A stretch of 64,000 bases of DNA from Sugiyamaella lignohabitans (lineage: Eukaryota > Ascomycota > Dipodascomycetes > Dipodascales > Trichomonascaceae). The DNA is taken from assembly GCF_001640025.1 (NCBI RefSeq), contig NC_031673.1, positions 1,054,001 through 1,118,000 of the forward strand, given 5' to 3'. A program made the translations under genes and the position numbers. This document shows positions 62,892-64,000 of the stretch, piece by piece. Numbering within the stretch: position 1 is the stretch's first letter; the number at the start of each line of letters is the position of its first letter. A model generated the notes under the pieces. That model saw only the letters and a program-made list of their open reading frames with translations, was not told the origin of the DNA and ran no database searches.

Positions 62892-64000
62892 ATGTCGTCA
62901 TATTCAGGACTCCGTAAAAAGGCGGTCAAGAAGATCCAATTCACAGTGATGGTGTGCGGTGCATCGGGAACTGGCCGTACGAGTTTTATCAACACACTAT
63001 GTGGCCAGAATGTCATTCCTTCGTCGGATTTAGAGTATGATCCACGAAATGCACATCTCGAGAAAGGAATCGAGGTCCGTCCTATTGCCACAGAAATAGA
63101 AGATCCCGATGGAACAAGAATTGCACTTACTATCATTGACACCCCCGGGTTTGGTGATAATATCGATAATTCAGAATGCTTTGACAAGATTGTGGGATAT
63201 CTTGAGTTCCAGTATGACGAAGTATTAGCAGAAGAATCAAGAATCCGCCGGAATCCGAGGTTTAAAGATAATCGGGTTCATGTGTGTTTATATTTCATAG
63301 AGTCTACAGGCCATGGATTGCGTGAGCTGGATGTTGAAATGATGAAGAAACTGTCACACCGGGTCAATGTTATTCCTGTGATTGGCCGAGCAGATTCCCT
63401 GACTCCGTTGGAAAAGACTACCAGTAAGCGCATGATTATGGAGGATCTAAAACAGCATAATATTCCTATCTTCAATTTCCCCTATGACCCTGAAGAAGAT
63501 GATCCAGAGACAATCCAGGATAACTCGGAGCTGCGGGAAATGTTACCATTTGCAGTTGTGTCAGGAAATGAGATTATCCAGACTGCTACCAGTGGCAGAC
63601 GCATCTACGGCCGAGTGTACCCCTGGGGATATGTGGATGTTGAAGATCCCAGCCACTCCGATTTCATTTCTCTACGGTCGGCTTTATTCGGATCTCATCT
63701 CATGGATCTCAAAGATCTTACCCACGATTACTTATATGAGAACTATCGTACCGAGAAGCTATCTGGCACTTCTGCTGAGAATGTGCGAGCGTCTCGTCTG
63801 CTGAATGCTGAGGATCTTGCCAATCAATCATACCTACTAAAGGGAGAGCAATTGGCGCGAGAAGAAGAGAAGCTTCGTGAAATCGAACTACGAGTACAAA
63901 GAGAAATCAACGAGAAACGTCTTGAACTGACGGCACGAGAAAATGAACTGAGAGCCATTGAAGCGAGATTATCTCGCGAGCGATCGGTATCCTCGAGCGT
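62892..64000 (+). CDS. CDC11: Septin, Cdc11 type (3' end beyond window)
   Basis: At least 369 codons from ATG 62892 to the window end, still open. A polybasic segment (LRKKAVKK) precedes the GTPase domain. The P-loop is GASGTGRT (23-30), with Arg where most septins have Lys, as in yeast Cdc11. DTPGFGDNIDN (switch II), ESRIRRNPRFKDNRVHVCLY, and GRAD in the G4 position follow. The C-terminal part begins a coiled coil (REEEKLREIELRVQREINEK). By family knowledge Cdc11 caps septin rods and forms filaments at the bud neck. Confidence 0.93.
   Translation, partial: MSSYSGLRKKAVKKIQFTVMVCGASGTGRTSFINTLCGQNVIPSSDLEYDPRNAHLEKGIEVRPIATEIEDPDGTRIALTIIDTPGFGDNIDNSECFDKIVGYLEFQYDEVLAEESRIRRNPRFKDNRVHVCLYFIESTGHGLRELDVEMMKKLSHRVNVIPVIGRADSLTPLEKTTSKRMIMEDLKQHNIPIFNFPYDPEEDDPETIQDNSELREMLPFAVVSGNEIIQTATSGRRIYGRVYPWGYVDVEDPSHSDFISLRSALFGSHLMDLKDLTHDYLYENYRTEKLSGTSAENVRASRLLNAEDLANQSYLLKGEQLAREEEKLREIELRVQREINEKRLELTARENELRAIEARLSRERSVSSS

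Noticed and set aside
62876..63187. Minus-strand open frame over the start of the septin gene
   Set aside because: It is antisense to a clear septin GTPase domain, with no independent motif.

Overview
The window is nuclear DNA of an ascomycete yeast, most likely an early-branching member of Saccharomycotina (Trichomonascaceae/Dipodascaceae type). Housekeeping genes are full length and yeast-like. Introns are few, short and near the 5' end, with the branch site CTAAC only 7-12 bases from the acceptor. CUG reads as leucine at conserved positions (the last residue of Tom6; the LISVNPF block of myosin I), which argues against the CUG-Ser clade. The genus is inference.

Layout. 1-20 kb is gene-dense: a fungal coiled-coil protein, GCN20, DIS3 and SKI8 (divergent pair), PRP6, and an ISWI remodeller with two introns. 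20-28.4 kb is decayed or gene-poor: an ABC-transporter pseudogene with an AT-rich mitochondrial-like insert, an APC-family permease, and orphan repeats. 28.5-54.2 kb is again dense: class I myosin, tRNA-Gly(UCC), a Dal5/Fen2-type MFS transporter, PAN3 (three exons), TOM6 (its last codons lie in a second exon), a small membrane protein, an Ala/Pro-rich GPI-type wall protein, an FMN alpha-hydroxyacid oxidase, TAF11, a Sac2-type phosphoinositide phosphatase, and CCT8 with an apparent 5'UTR intron. 54.2-62.9 kb is gene-poor with a probable LINE relic and a PIP5K-like gene. The window ends inside a Cdc11-type septin.

The outstanding feature is a dispersed GC-rich hairpin element of about 55-60 bp, labelled GCE here, with 54 copies or fragments counted by eye. 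It has a fixed head (GCCTCCGGCGGC), a hairpin with a 7-bp stem and variable 3-base loop, an ACCCC joint, and one of three tails. It is never in exons. Of 18 protein genes whose 3' ends are visible, 13 have a copy 29-67 bp after the stop codon, always sense and head-first. Further copies, usually as inverted sense/antisense pairs, fill the introns of SKI8, MYO5, ISWI (both), PAN3 (both) and the CCT8 5'UTR. GCE is nearly absent from the decayed regions. This looks like a genome-wide, transcript-linked element with a possible role in 3'-end formation or intron folding, or a mobile element with very strong site preference.

Functionally the window is enriched for mRNA metabolism: Dis3 and Ski8 (3'-5' decay), Pan3 (deadenylation), Prp6 (splicing), TAF11 and ISWI (transcription/chromatin), and Gcn20 (translation control). 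Cortical actin, phosphoinositide and septin genes (myosin I, Sac phosphatase, PIP kinase, Cdc11) are also present.
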